Shown here in pieces: positions 53,485-61,343 of a stretch of DNA of 64,000 nucleotides. The stretch's first letter is position 1; every line of letters begins with the position of its first letter. Source of the DNA: an uncultured Eubacterium sp. Lineage in GTDB: Bacteria > Bacillota > Clostridia > Lachnospirales > Lachnospiraceae. Both the position numbers and the translations under genes were made by a program. The notes beneath the pieces are model-generated. The model was not told the origin of the DNA and did no database searches. It worked only from the letters and a program-made list of their open reading frames with translations. Where the stretch lies: assembly GCA_910584245.1 (NCBI GenBank), contig CAJTZF010000013.1, positions 10,990 through 74,989 on the forward strand. Reading direction: 5' to 3'.

Positions 53485-54327
53485 CTACCGCACAACGGAA
53501 TACGCCCATGCACTCTTCATCTGGCTCAAAACCCTGCCCAGCTTCCATTTTCTCCCACTGTTCCTTTTGCTGTTCGGATCGTTGACGTGGACATTCCCCT
53601 CGTTATCCACTCCCGTCAGCACAATAAAATGCCCCGTATACGTAAAATCTCCCGGTTTCATGCTGCATATAATGGGATGTTTTGCTTTCAGCTGCCTATA
53701 TATATCATCTTCCTGCAAAAAAAGCCTCTGAACCTGCAAACCGAACCGTTCCGCCCCGGTGCTGAACAGACGCCAGTCCGTCCCCACCTCCGGCACGATA
53801 AATCCATTTTCTTTACTATAAGCAGCCATTTTTGCCGGATGATAGCGGGTATCGCCCGTCAGTCCTACGACAACCATAGACAGGCACGTAGGGCCGCATC
53901 CGCTCACCCCGATCATGCTATCCCCGTACGGCTGGTATCCCCATCTGGCATCCCACTGGATAAACAGAGGAATTTCACCTTTTTGGTATTCACCGGAAAT
54001 ATCTATTTTATTTTTTGTACCATTTTTCTTTGCCTCCGGATATCCAAGGACAAACGGAAGTATTTCCGGATATTTGGAGAGCGCCTCCACCAAATCCTCC
54101 GGGAACGACTCCCAATTTTGTGCAAGCTCACACATACCCTGCACATTGACGTTCAAGGAAGTTGGATTCTTCGTATAGACCAGGCTGCCCCCCGCCGCCG
54201 CGTGAACAGACTCCTTGTGGTATTCCTGAACTTTCATACACGAACTGACCGCGAGTACAATCATCACTAAATAAGCAAAAATCACATGCTGGGGTCTCAT
54301 TCTTTTTCGTCGTCTTTTTCTTCTCAC
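53485..54327 (-). CDS. C39-like cysteine peptidase family protein, membrane-anchored
   Basis: 280 residues from a GTG start (GGAG 9 nt upstream). A basic N-terminus and one hydrophobic segment (about 13-32, with SSCMK, possibly a lipobox) precede an extracellular C39/papain-like domain: QWDARWGYQPYGDSMIGVSGCGPTCLSM holds the catalytic Cys (GCGPTC), and the His/Asp pair lies in YTGHFIVLTGVDNEGNVHVNDPNS. This group acts on peptides or as amidases at the envelope. It is 88 nt after the hypothetical gene of the two-component operon, so it may be part of that regulon. Confidence 0.87.
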   Translation of the reverse strand: MRRKRRRKRMRPQHVIFAYLVMIVLAVSSCMKVQEYHKESVHAAAGGSLVYTKNPTSLNVNVQGMCELAQNWESFPEDLVEALSKYPEILPFVLGYPEAKKNGTKNKIDISGEYQKGEIPLFIQWDARWGYQPYGDSMIGVSGCGPTCLSMVVVGLTGDTRYHPAKMAAYSKENGFIVPEVGTDWRLFSTGAERFGLQVQRLFLQEDDIYRQLKAKHPIICSMKPGDFTYTGHFIVLTGVDNEGNVHVNDPNSKRNSGRKWKLGRVLSQMKSAWAYSVVR

Positions 54328-54415
54328 TCGATATCACTCCTGTTCATTTAATGACATCATTATAAACAAGCCATGTATCGAAATTGCATAACATCCGTCC
54401 GGTATCCCTTCACGC

Positions 54416-55213
54416 CTAATAAGCGGATGAACCACTGGCACCGGCATCTTTTATTTTAGTACCCTGCGTCCAATCCCAAACAAATCCCGCTTCAAAAAGG
54501 GCGCTTCCGCACTTGCCCCCGTCAATCGTACGCGCTACATAACCGTACTCATAAGTAAGAATATCACACAAACTTTCAAACCCATATTCCCTTCTGGTAC
54601 TACTCATGTAGTTTTCATACATGTCCGTCATCGGTCTCAGGTATGCCGCAAATCCGTCAATCATCTTATACCAGTCTTCCTGGTTTTTTGATCCCGCTTC
54701 AAAAGCACATACGACACCTGTCTCCTCCTCGATGACAAGACGCAGCCATCCCGCCCTGTCGTCCTTTTTTCCCGAAATTTGAACCGTCCAAAGGCTCATT
54801 GATATTTCCGGTTCCTGCGTATCAATGATAAAATACCTCTTGATCTCGCCAAACATTCCATTCGGTTTCCTAAGAAATTTCAATCCCTTGGGAAGCGCTC
54901 CCGCCGAGTTTAATTTTTTCAGCTCCTTTTTTACCTGCTTCCGTATCTTCTTTTCCCCCTGGTCGTCACTGGCGACCGAAATAATCTGCACGAAATCGGG
55001 TACCTCATATATTAACTGCAATTTTCTCTCCAATGGAACTAAATTGGTATCCTGTACCACAAGGTCCTTCATCTCATAGCGCTCATACCGTCCCATGCGC
55101 CACTCATCCCTCGCTGAAAACAGCCGTTTCGGCAGAAACAAACCCAGGACTGCCACGACTGCCAGTACCATAAACGCTACAGCCAGCATGACATATTTTT
55201 TAATTCGCTTCAT
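54416..55213 (-). CDS. Membrane-anchored protein in a two-component operon, unknown function
   Basis: About 265 residues: basic start, a single membrane segment (about 8-30), then a domain presumably outside the cell with a KRYFIIDT strand and LVIEEETGVV near the centre and a C-terminal half around YEYGYVARTIDGG. I do not recognise the family. GGAGG lies 9 nt before the ATG at 55213, which is only 4 nt past the kinase stop codon, so it is translated with the kinase. Such third genes of sensor operons often modulate the kinase or its signal. The C39-like peptidase gene follows. Confidence 0.75.
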   Translation of the reverse strand: MKRIKKYVMLAVAFMVLAVVAVLGLFLPKRLFSARDEWRMGRYERYEMKDLVVQDTNLVPLERKLQLIYEVPDFVQIISVASDDQGEKKIRKQVKKELKKLNSAGALPKGLKFLRKPNGMFGEIKRYFIIDTQEPEISMSLWTVQISGKKDDRAGWLRLVIEEETGVVCAFEAGSKNQEDWYKMIDGFAAYLRPMTDMYENYMSSTRREYGFESLCDILTYEYGYVARTIDGGKCGSALFEAGFVWDWTQGTKIKDAGASGSSAY

Positions 55214-55217
55214 CTCT

Positions 55218-56624
55218 CTAGTCCTCCTCTGGCTCGTCATATACCGGAAATCTCATTTTGACACTTGTTCCCTGACCCAGCTCGCTCTCAAATAGAAGCC
55301 CGCCTCCGTGCAGCTCCATAATCTTTTTACAAATGGAAAGCCCCAGCCCAGCGCCTCCCTGCTGTCTGCTCCGGGACTTGTCCACCATATAAAAAGCATC
55401 CGTAATGCGGTCCAGTTTCTCTTTCGGAATCCCAGTTCCATTGTCCTTTACCTCAATCACATAACCGTCTGCCTCCCTGCTTCCCACGACCCGGATTGTC
55501 CCACCGGACTTCAACGCCTTTCTTGCATTGTCAATTAAATTAAAAAAGACAGACTTTATCAGCTCCGGCTCGATCGAAAGCCTTTGCTCACTCGTCTCCC
55601 ATACAAGTTCTATGTGCTGCTTTTCCAACGCCGGCGCCATAATTCCTTCCATCTCCTTTAACAGCTGGGATACGTCGACCTGCCTGCAACAAATCTCATC
55701 CTTTCCCAGCACAGTCAGCTCAAGCAGCCGGAGTGAAAGATTTTCCAGACGCTTTCCCTCCTGAAATATATAATTAGCGCCAATAAACCGCTCCTCTTCG
55801 GTCTGCCGGTTGGAGCGAAGCAAATCCGCATAACCGATAATCGAAGTAAGAGGTGTTTTCAACTCATGCGCAAAACTCCCGATAAATTCTTCCTGTCTCT
55901 CAGCAATATCCTCCAGCTTGGCAATTTCCCCTGCCAGGCTGTCCGCCATACGATTAAAGTTTATCGCCATATTTCCGATCTCATCGTGATTTCGGATCGA
56001 TAGCCGGTAGTCAAGATCACCACCGGCTATCCTCTCAGCTCCCTGAGATATTTTTCGGATCGGATGTACGATAAACCTAGCCAACGTCCAGCTGATCACC
56101 CCGTTTATCAGTACAATCCAAACCAAAAACTGATTATAAATCCAGATCTCATTTTCCCTTTCTGTAAACAAATTTGTTACATTGTGATCGGTCCACGCAT
56201 AGTACCAGACGTCCCCTACCTGAATCTGGTTGCTGACCCGGATATAATACTCCGTCCCCTCTTTTGTAAGAATATATGAAATCCCTTTTGCATCTCCCCG
56301 TTCGAGCTGCTGCTCCTTTCCCTCAAAGGCGGCGTCGGTATACACGCTCTTCCCCTTTTCATCCTCTATATAAATTCTGACGTTTTCTTTCAGCATATTA
56401 TTTGCAATGGCCCCTACCGCTTCTTCAACCTCTTCCCCGTCCTGCTCATTTACCATATAATTGCCGAACGTTTGCAAAAACATACTGCTCAGGTCGATTG
56501 CACTATTTACCGATTGTTTATAGCCGGATTCAAAAAAAATGAAGATCAGTATATAGCCGGCCGTACAAAACGTAATCGTCATCGTCAATACAGAGGAAAA
56601 AAAGATTTTCCACGTGATATTCAA
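55218..56624 (-). CDS. Sensor histidine kinase with extracellular sensor and HAMP domains
   Basis: 468 residues from a TTG start (GGAGG 8 nt upstream; 3 nt after the regulator stop). Two membrane segments (about 8-30 and about 165-185) flank an extracellular domain of 130 residues, then HAMP, HisKA with GSFAHELKTPLTSIIGYADL, and HATPase_c with FFNLIDNARKALKSG and GGAGLGLSICKKI. An extracellular signal is expected; the signal is unknown. Together with the PhoB-type regulator and the downstream membrane protein it makes one operon. Confidence 0.93.
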   Translation of the reverse strand: MNITWKIFFSSVLTMTITFCTAGYILIFIFFESGYKQSVNSAIDLSSMFLQTFGNYMVNEQDGEEVEEAVGAIANNMLKENVRIYIEDEKGKSVYTDAAFEGKEQQLERGDAKGISYILTKEGTEYYIRVSNQIQVGDVWYYAWTDHNVTNLFTERENEIWIYNQFLVWIVLINGVISWTLARFIVHPIRKISQGAERIAGGDLDYRLSIRNHDEIGNMAINFNRMADSLAGEIAKLEDIAERQEEFIGSFAHELKTPLTSIIGYADLLRSNRQTEEERFIGANYIFQEGKRLENLSLRLLELTVLGKDEICCRQVDVSQLLKEMEGIMAPALEKQHIELVWETSEQRLSIEPELIKSVFFNLIDNARKALKSGGTIRVVGSREADGYVIEVKDNGTGIPKEKLDRITDAFYMVDKSRSRQQGGAGLGLSICKKIMELHGGGLLFESELGQGTSVKMRFPVYDEPEED

Positions 56625-56627
56625 AAA

Positions 56628-57281
56628 CTACACCTCCAATCGGTAACCAACCTTATAAATCGTCTTGATTCTTTTTTCCCATCCAACCTTTTTGCGCATC
56701 CGCTGCACATGCAAGTCAACCGTACGGCTCTCCCCGGTGTACTCCATTCCCCACACCCGTTCGTAAATCACATCGCGGAACAGGGCAATATTCCGGTTGT
56801 TGATAAAAAGCAAAAGAAGTTCATATTCCTTATTCGTCAGTGTAATGACCTCCCCCGCCTTTTTTACCGTATGCGACAGCGTGTCCACCTCCAGGTCGTC
56901 AATCTGGATAAAAGACGCATTTTTATGATACCGTCTCAGGACGACCTCAACACGGGCCAGAAGCTCCACAATTTCAAACGGCTTCGCAAGATAATCCTCC
57001 GCTCCCATGCCAAGCCCCTTCACCGTATCTCTTACCGATGTCTTGGCTGTTATAAATATAACTGGGATTTCCAGCGGACGAATGTACTCCATCAGCTCAT
57101 AGCCGTCGACCTCGGGAAGCATTATGTCGAGCAGAATCAAGTCATACTGTTTCTGCTCAATCCGATTCGCCGCCGTCATGCCGTCGTAAACACACTCGCA
57201 CTCGTACCCTGCATTGCGCAGGCTCATATCAATCAGGTTTGAAATTGGTCTCTCGTCTTCTACAATTAGTATTTGAATCAA
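56628..57281 (-). CDS. OmpR/PhoB-family response regulator
   Basis: About 217 residues. Receiver with VEDERPISNLIDM, phospho-acceptor Asp in LILLDIMLPEVDGYE and Lys in DYLAKPFEIVE, and a winged-helix domain with LTNKEYELLLLFI and KRIKTIYKVGYRLEV. The start is a TTG at 57281: the near-perfect Shine-Dalgarno AAGGTGGTGA lies 5 nt upstream, and the product MIQILIVEDE fits the family. An ATG at 57299 is less well placed. It is followed by the kinase with a 3-nt gap. Confidence 0.92.
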   Translation of the reverse strand: MIQILIVEDERPISNLIDMSLRNAGYECECVYDGMTAANRIEQKQYDLILLDIMLPEVDGYELMEYIRPLEIPVIFITAKTSVRDTVKGLGMGAEDYLAKPFEIVELLARVEVVLRRYHKNASFIQIDDLEVDTLSHTVKKAGEVITLTNKEYELLLLFINNRNIALFRDVIYERVWGMEYTGESRTVDLHVQRMRKKVGWEKRIKTIYKVGYRLEV

Positions 57282-57344
57282 TTCTTTCACCACCTTCATG
57301 TGCAAGTTTACTGCATAAATGCATCGGATTTGTTTCATACGGTC

Positions 57345-57373
57345 AAAAACCCCCGGAGCGTCAACTCTGGGGG
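57345..57373 (-). terminator. Terminator after rplL
   Basis: CCCCCGGAG (57350-57358) pairs with CTCTGGGGG (57365-57373) and is followed by TTTTT on the minus strand, 22 nt past the rplL stop. It separates the ribosomal operon from the two-component operon. Confidence 0.92.
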
Positions 57374-57394
57374 CCTTTTTATAAAATCGTCCTA

Positions 57395-57766
57395 TTATTT
57401 CAATGTAACCTTAGCGCCTTCTGCCTCAAGCTTCGTCTTGATATCCTCTGCCTCTTCCTTGGAAGCGCTTTCTTTAACAACTTTAGGAGCTCCGTCTACA
57501 ACTTCTTTTGCCTCCTTCAGTCCAAGACCAGTTACCTCACGAACTACTTTGATGACCTTAACTTTATTTGGTCCAACCTCTGTAAGCTCTACATCGAACT
57601 CATCCTTTTCAGCCCCGCCTGCTGCTGCGCCGTCTCCACCTGCTGCTGCTACGACAACACCTGCTGCTGCGGATACACCAAATTCTTCTTCACATGCTTT
57701 TACTAACTCATTTAACTCTAAAACGCTCATCGCTTTGATCGCATCAATAAATTCCTGGGTAGTCAT
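57395..57766 (-). CDS. rplL: Ribosomal protein L7/L12
   Basis: 123 residues: N-terminal dimerisation helices, an Ala/Gly hinge (about 35-50, AAAGVVVAAAGGDGAAAGG) and the C-terminal factor-binding domain ending VVKESASKEEAEDIKTKLE. It forms the flexible stalk that recruits translation GTPases. GGAGG lies 8 nt upstream. It is last in the operon, 45 nt after rplJ. Confidence 0.98.
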   Translation of the reverse strand: MTTQEFIDAIKAMSVLELNELVKACEEEFGVSAAAGVVVAAAGGDGAAAGGAEKDEFDVELTEVGPNKVKVIKVVREVTGLGLKEAKEVVDGAPKVVKESASKEEAEDIKTKLEAEGAKVTLK

Positions 57767-57811
57767 AATTCATTCCTCCATTATTATTTTAATTTTCATT
57801 TCATTGATCTT

Positions 57812-58324
57812 TTACTCAGCAGTCTCTTCTGTTTCAGATTCTCCGCCTTTTTCCGCGATCTGATTCAGAACACGGGCAAGGTTCGTAACAGGTGACTGCA
57901 AGCTTCCAAGCAGTTTGGAAATAAGGACATCCCTGGATGGGATCTTCGCAAGTTCCTGAATGCCAGCTTCATCATAATAGGTGCCGGAAACGACCGCACT
58001 CTTAAACTGAAGCTTATCTGCTTCTTTGGAAAACTCATACAAAATTCTGGCTGGTGCTGTCTCGTCTTCCGTTGAGAAAGCAATCGCAGTAGGTCCTTCC
58101 AGATCTTTGTCCAGCTGCTCATAATCCGTTCCCTCAAAAGCACGGGTGAGCATCGTATTTTTGTATACCTTGTATACAATGCCCGCTTCCCGAAGCTGTC
58201 TACGGAGCTTGGTATCCTGCTCCACGGTAAGTCCGCGGTAGTCAACAAGTACTGCTGCCTTCGCATCTGCTGCATAACCCTTGATCTCATCAACAATAGG
58301 CTGCTTTACCTCGACTTTTGCCAT
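57812..58324 (-). CDS. rplJ: Ribosomal protein L10
   Basis: 170 residues. The stalk base protein that carries the L7/L12 dimers through its C-terminal helix; typical N-terminal KQPIVDEIKGYAADAKAAVLVDYRGLTVEQ split across the RNA-binding domain. GGAGG lies 8 nt upstream. Preceded by a folded leader where L10-L12 is expected to bind and repress its own operon. Confidence 0.97.
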   Translation of the reverse strand: MAKVEVKQPIVDEIKGYAADAKAAVLVDYRGLTVEQDTKLRRQLREAGIVYKVYKNTMLTRAFEGTDYEQLDKDLEGPTAIAFSTEDETAPARILYEFSKEADKLQFKSAVVSGTYYDEAGIQELAKIPSRDVLISKLLGSLQSPVTNLARVLNQIAEKGGESETEETAE

Positions 58325-58339
58325 TGGTTATTACCTCCT

Positions 58340-58572
58340 TATAGCTTTACTATGAAAACACAGCCGTACGGCGGCGCCTCCATGTATGGTGATGATCTGC
58401 CTGAAAAGGAGCTATCTATAACAAAACAACCCCCTCATTGCCTTGACAACGAGAGGGCAGAATCATATCCATCCTTTTACTCCTCGGTAAGCGGCTTTCG
58501 CACTTACATGTCCAAATCCCATGTGATATCCTCTGATTTTTCCATACTTACTGTCTACGGCAGTTATTAACA
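58340..58572 (-). promoter_or_regulatory. L10 (rplJL) leader with attenuator-like hairpin
   Basis: The 5' region of rplJ contains folded RNA typical of the ribosomal protein L10 leader. An 11-bp hairpin (58457-58447 with 58441-58431 on the minus strand, two G-U) is followed by TTGTTTTGTT, an attenuator-like terminator ahead of rplJ. Function in autogenous control by L10-L12 is inferred from position. Confidence 0.65.
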
Positions 58573-58578
58573 AACGAT

Positions 58579-58608
58579 ATAATAACACAATTATATAATT
58601 TATGTCAA
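58579..58608 (-). promoter_or_regulatory. Promoter of rplJ-rplL
   Basis: On the minus strand TTGACA (58608-58603), an 18-nt spacer and TATTAT (58584-58579). It lies between rplA and the L10 leader, so rplJL can be transcribed apart from rplKA. Confidence 0.75.
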
Positions 58609-58624
58609 GTCTTTTGGCAAACTT

Positions 58625-59317
58625 TTAAACCAGCTTCGCCGTGCTCACCTTGACACCTGGTCCCATCGTACTTGCGATCGTCACACTCTTCATATACTGA
58701 CCCTTCGCACTCGACGGTTTTGCTTTGATAATAGCATCCATAATCGTATTGAAATTTTCACTGAGCTGTTCCTGTGTGAACGAAGCCTTTCCAACTGGAA
58801 CATGAATAATGTTTGCCTTATCCAGACGATACTCGATCTTACCTGCTTTAATATCATTGACAGCCTTTGTAACATCCATTGTAACAGTTCCCGCTTTCGG
58901 GTTTGGCATCAAGCCCTTTGGTCCAAGTACACGTCCAAGACGACCAACAACACCCATCATATCAGGAGTAGCAACTACTACGTCAAACTCAAACCATCCC
59001 TCGTTCTGGATTTTAGGAATAAGCTCGTCTCCTCCCACATAATCAGCTCCGGCTGCTTCTGCCTCAGCTACCTTATCCCCTTTCGCAAACACGAGGACAC
59101 GAACGGTCTTGCCTGTTCCGTGAGGCAGTACGACCGCACCACGCACCTGCTGGTCTGCGTGACGTCCGTCTACACCGAGACGAATGTGTGCTTCAACCGT
59201 TTCATCGAATTTTGCAACTGCTGTCTTCTTAACAAGGTCAATCGCTTCTTCCGGCTCATACTGAACCATACGGTCGATTAACTTTGCGGATTCTAAATAC
59301 TTCTTACCTCTTTTCAT
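58625..59317 (-). CDS. rplA: Ribosomal protein L1
   Basis: 230 residues, the normal length. L1 stalk protein of the 50S subunit, also an operon repressor in many bacteria; signature region VLPHGTGKTVRVLVFAKGD and PNPKAGTVTMDVTKAV. AGGAGG is upstream of the ATG. A 159-nt gap from rplK has no gene; a short repeated GGACGTT/GGACAGGACGTT stretch there could bind L1, but this is weak. Confidence 0.97.
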   Translation of the reverse strand: MKRGKKYLESAKLIDRMVQYEPEEAIDLVKKTAVAKFDETVEAHIRLGVDGRHADQQVRGAVVLPHGTGKTVRVLVFAKGDKVAEAEAAGADYVGGDELIPKIQNEGWFEFDVVVATPDMMGVVGRLGRVLGPKGLMPNPKAGTVTMDVTKAVNDIKAGKIEYRLDKANIIHVPVGKASFTQEQLSENFNTIMDAIIKAKPSSAKGQYMKSVTIASTMGPGVKVSTAKLV

Positions 59318-59476
59318 GATTCTAACCTCCTAGTGGTATTAGCGAACAAATTAAATGAACGTCCTGTCCATGAAACACTTTGTCTCCCACAACGTCCAAA
59401 TGACATAGATCTTTTGCGATGTCTAAATTTCATTTTATTACACACATTTATTAAAAATGCTGTTTTTTTGAATCTA

Positions 59477-59902
59477 TTACTCTTCCACTGTAATTCCCAT
59501 ACTTCTTGCCGTGCCGGCGATCATGCTCATTGCCGCTTCTAAGCTGCCCGCATTTAAGTCCGGCATTTTGAGCTCAGCGATTTTCTGTATCTCTGCCTTT
59601 GAAATAGAAGCAACCTTCTGCTTATTTGGCACACCTGAGCCAGATTCAATTTTACATGCTTTCTTTAAAAGTACAGCTGCCGGTGGCGTCTTTGTAATAA
59701 AACTAAAGCTTCTGTCCGCATAAACAGTAATAACAACCGGAATAATCATCCCTTCCTGTCCCGCTGTCTTCGCATTGAATTCCTTAGTAAACTGTACAAT
59801 ATTCACACCATGCTGTCCAAGCGCTGGTCCGACCGGTGGCGCTGGTGTTGCCTTGCCAGCCGGGATCTGTAATTTAATATATCCTTCAACTTTCTTAGCC
59901 AT
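59477..59902 (-). CDS. rplK: Ribosomal protein L11
   Basis: 141 residues, with the N-terminal proline-rich thiostrepton-binding region (LQIPAGKATPAPPVGPALGQHGVN) and C-terminal rRNA-binding domain ending TARSMGITVEE. It is 19 nt after nusG, the usual order. Confidence 0.98.
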   Translation of the reverse strand: MAKKVEGYIKLQIPAGKATPAPPVGPALGQHGVNIVQFTKEFNAKTAGQEGMIIPVVITVYADRSFSFITKTPPAAVLLKKACKIESGSGVPNKQKVASISKAEIQKIAELKMPDLNAGSLEAAMSMIAGTARSMGITVEE

Positions 59903-59921
59903 TTCAAGTTTCCTCCTGTTT

Positions 59922-60440
59922 TTATAGCTTTTCTAATTCTGAGAAATCAATCTCTACAGGCGTTCCACGACCAAACATATCGATCACGATAACTGCCATC
60001 TGTTTCGCCGGGTGAACCTCCTGAACGACACCATGAGTATCCTGCCATACCCCCTTCGTAACCACAACGTGATCACCGATACTGTATGGGGTTTCCTCTG
60101 CCTGCGCAAGAAATCCCATGTTGGCAATTTCCTCCTCTGTCAGCGGTACTGGCTTGGATCCCGGTCCGACAAATCCCGTCACGCCACGAGTATTGCGGAC
60201 AACATACCATGTCTCGTCATTCATGATCATATTGAGCAAAACGTAGGCGGGAAACATTTTCTTCTGAACCTGCTTCTTGTCTCCGTTCTTGTCCTCAACA
60301 ACGGTCTGCATAGGAACCATAACTTCCAGAATCTGATCCTGGAGATTTCGGTTCTCAATCGTTTTCTCAATATCCACTTTTACTTTATTCTCATAACCGG
60401 AATAAGTATGAACTACATACCATTTTGCCTCTTCCGCCAT
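59922..60440 (-). CDS. nusG: Transcription termination/antitermination protein NusG
   Basis: 172 residues: NGN domain (WYVVHTYSGYENKVK) that contacts RNA polymerase and a C-terminal KOW domain (VVTKGVWQDTHGVVQEV). Normal Firmicutes length. AGGAGG lies close before the ATG; 13 nt after secE. Confidence 0.97.
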   Translation of the reverse strand: MAEEAKWYVVHTYSGYENKVKVDIEKTIENRNLQDQILEVMVPMQTVVEDKNGDKKQVQKKMFPAYVLLNMIMNDETWYVVRNTRGVTGFVGPGSKPVPLTEEEIANMGFLAQAEETPYSIGDHVVVTKGVWQDTHGVVQEVHPAKQMAVIVIDMFGRGTPVEIDFSELEKL

Positions 60441-60453
60441 AGCAACCTCCTAA

Positions 60454-60654
60454 TCAGAGTCCGATCGCCTGCAATCCCAAACGAATGAGCCAGTCAACTC
60501 CCGCGATTACACCGCCGAGAATAACTGAAACTACAATTACTAATGCGGACTGCCGGATCAATTCGTCTTTCTTCGGCCATGAACATCGTTTAAATTCTGC
60601 TTTTACTTGTTTGAAGAAGCTGCCCTTTTTCGAAGTCTTTTCTGCTTCGCTCAT
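60454..60654 (-). CDS. secE: Preprotein translocase subunit SecE
   Basis: 66 residues from the ATG at 60654. The single-helix, Firmicutes-type SecE: an amphipathic segment FFKQVKAEFKRCSWPKKDEL followed by one membrane helix (about 40-58). It clamps SecY in the translocase. A GTG 9 nt further upstream could be the start but is too close to the AAAGGA. It lies between rpmG and nusG. Confidence 0.94.
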   Translation of the reverse strand: MSEAEKTSKKGSFFKQVKAEFKRCSWPKKDELIRQSALVIVVSVILGGVIAGVDWLIRLGLQAIGL

Positions 60655-60690
60655 CTGACACACATCCTTTCCATAACATCACACGAAACA

Positions 60691-60840
60691 TTATTTCGTT
60701 TCCTTGTGTAATGTATGTGTTCTGCAAAACCTGCAATATTTCTTTGTTTCCATTCTGTCCGGATGGTTCTTTTTGTCTTTGGTCAAGTTGTAGTTACGCT
60801 GTTTGCACTCGGTACACTCCAAAGTGATTTTAGTACGCAT
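60691..60840 (-). CDS. rpmG: Ribosomal protein L33, zinc-binding form
   Basis: 49 residues: MRTKITLECTECKQRNY, then KKYCRFCRTHTLHKE. Two CxxC pairs mark the zinc-containing C+ paralogue, as opposed to the zinc-free form used in zinc limitation. GGAGG lies 7 nt before the ATG. It is the first gene of the rpmG-secE-nusG-rplKA operon. Confidence 0.95.
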   Translation of the reverse strand: MRTKITLECTECKQRNYNLTKDKKNHPDRMETKKYCRFCRTHTLHKETK

Positions 60841-60982
60841 TACGTCACCTCCGTGATTTATGATTCTTTCTTTGTAAATCCTCCTGCCGCTCCTGGCAGC
60901 GCTACTATAAATGAAAGCCGCTTAACAGCGCTTTCACAATAAAATTTAGGCATAAAAAAAAGACCTAACTCATCGCCACATA

Positions 60983-61011
60983 AGAATACCACACATCGCA
61001 TTAGAAGTCAA
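60983..61011 (-). promoter_or_regulatory. Promoter of the rpmG-secE-nusG-rplKA operon
   Basis: On the minus strand TTGACT (61011-61006), a 17-nt spacer and TATTCT (60988-60983). The 5' untranslated region is about 135 nt and includes a GCGCTG/AGCGC-type hairpin. Confidence 0.75.
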
Positions 61012-61022
61012 GGTCTTTTCAT

Positions 61023-61056
61023 AAAAAGGTGCATATTCGGAAATACACACCTTTTT
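61023..61056. terminator. Terminator of the small membrane protein gene
   Basis: AAAAAGGTG (61023-61031) pairs with CACCTTTTT (61048-61056); T tract on both strands. It lies 11 nt past the minus-strand stop codon. Confidence 0.88.
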
Positions 61057-61066
61057 TCACACCAAA

Positions 61067-61267
61067 TTACTGCGCAACATAATGCTGCACCACTTTTACA
61101 ATAGGAAATGCGTGGGAAACCGCCTTTTTCTGCTCCTCCACATTCATATGACGCAAAAATAAAAACATAACCGCGGATATAACGAGCACAATCGTAATTT
61201 TAATCGTCCTCATAATCCGTTGCCTCTTAATTTGTTTTTTTGATTTTGAAACAAGTACATTGACCAT
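61067..61267 (-). CDS. Small membrane protein, unknown function
   Basis: 66 residues from the ATG at 61267 (GGAGG 9 nt upstream). Basic N-terminus (VSKSKKQIKRQRIMRTIK), one membrane helix (about 22-40), and a short C-terminal tail. No recognised family. It lies 76 nt downstream of the YyaL-like gene and has its own terminator. Confidence 0.7.
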   Translation of the reverse strand: MVNVLVSKSKKQIKRQRIMRTIKITIVLVISAVMFLFLRHMNVEEQKKAVSHAFPIVKVVQHYVAQ

Positions 61268-61343
61268 AATTGATTCCTCCAGATTCATTCATCTATTGGT
61301 TATTATGGGCAATTTTCATTTTTTTATTGCCGAAACCGGGCGG

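Noticed and set aside
60715..60942. Open frame antisense to rpmG
   Set aside because: It is the complement of the L33 gene and its leader, with no ribosome binding site of its own.
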